In this document: piece after piece, positions 59,746 through 60,000 of the stretch
How the letters are laid out: every line of letters starts with the position of its first letter
Numbering within the stretch: position 1 is the stretch's first letter
Source: Owenia fusiformis
Lineage: Eukaryota; Annelida; Polychaeta; Sabellida; Oweniidae
NCBI GenBank assembly: GCA_903813345.2
Contig: CAIIXF020000003.1
Location: 23,143,248-23,203,247 of the forward strand
Reading direction: 5' to 3'
DNA length: 60,000 bases
The notes under the pieces: generated by a model
What the model was told of the DNA's origin: nothing
The model's database searches: none
What the model saw: only the letters and a program-made list of their open reading frames with translations
Position numbers and translations under genes: made by a program

Positions 59746-60000
59746 CTAAAAAATCAGTTCAATCTTTGTATGTATGTAAATTAAACTTGTAAAAGGAAAT
59801 TGTTCTCATTCATAGAATTGGAATATGTCATCAAATAGAAAAAACGTAAGTCCGAAGTGAATAAATATGCATAGAAACATATGTAAATGTTCAAATGGAC
59901 GCACACAATTGTTGTGCAGCTGATAAAAAGTGTAGAATAAAAAAATATATATGTTATCTTAAAATCTCACTGAAATACGATTTCAGCAAGATACCATAGC

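Overview
The window is AT-rich animal DNA with spliced genes and many repeats. Intron/exon structure, lophotrochozoan-style repeats (cut-and-paste elements with TA target sites, tRNA-derived SINEs, LINEs, minisatellite-bearing inverted-repeat elements) and secreted Tyr/Gly-rich and Cys-rich proteins suggest a marine invertebrate, probably a mollusc or a related lophotrochozoan. The species is not identified. All coordinates and splice sites were read by eye.

Three conserved genes anchor the window. (1) At 6213-18497, minus strand, lies the 5' half of a G-protein alpha-s gene (GNAS-like). It has two alternative first exons (18338-18497 and 15216-15342) that both fit the same exon 2, followed by exons 3 and 4; the rest of the gene lies beyond the left edge. 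(2) At 21003-24326, plus strand, is a complete four-exon NUDT19-like Nudix hydrolase (380 residues). (3) At 38032-59745, minus strand, are 13 exons for the C-terminal 765 residues of site-1 protease (MBTPS1), including the catalytic Ser and oxyanion Asn regions, the transmembrane segment and the basic tail. Its N-terminal exons lie beyond the right edge.

Two plus-strand genes for secreted proteins are nested in MBTPS1 introns. One (47839-48815) encodes a small Tyr/Gly-rich protein with Asp/Asn-Asp-Gly loops, and has a TATA box, a leader exon and a polyA signal. The other (55020-58794) encodes a signal peptide and then four consecutive 207-nt, phase 1-1 exons. Each carries the same eight-cysteine module, and each is preceded by a dibasic site. 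The duplicated exons and their introns are almost identical, so the amplification is recent or homogenised. I do not recognise this family, and it is the best candidate for something undescribed.

The rest is introns and intergenic DNA with mobile and repeated sequence: an 860-bp palindrome (462-1321); a family of ATGTCACCACC-ended elements that can carry a minisatellite array; a 36-bp tandem array open in several frames (12250-13365); a nearly intact LINE with one visible frameshift (25005-28560); a 4.7-kb foldback (31199-35914) whose arms contain ~172-bp repeats; and several TA-flanked MITEs. No rRNA gene, functional tRNA gene or CRISPR array was seen.
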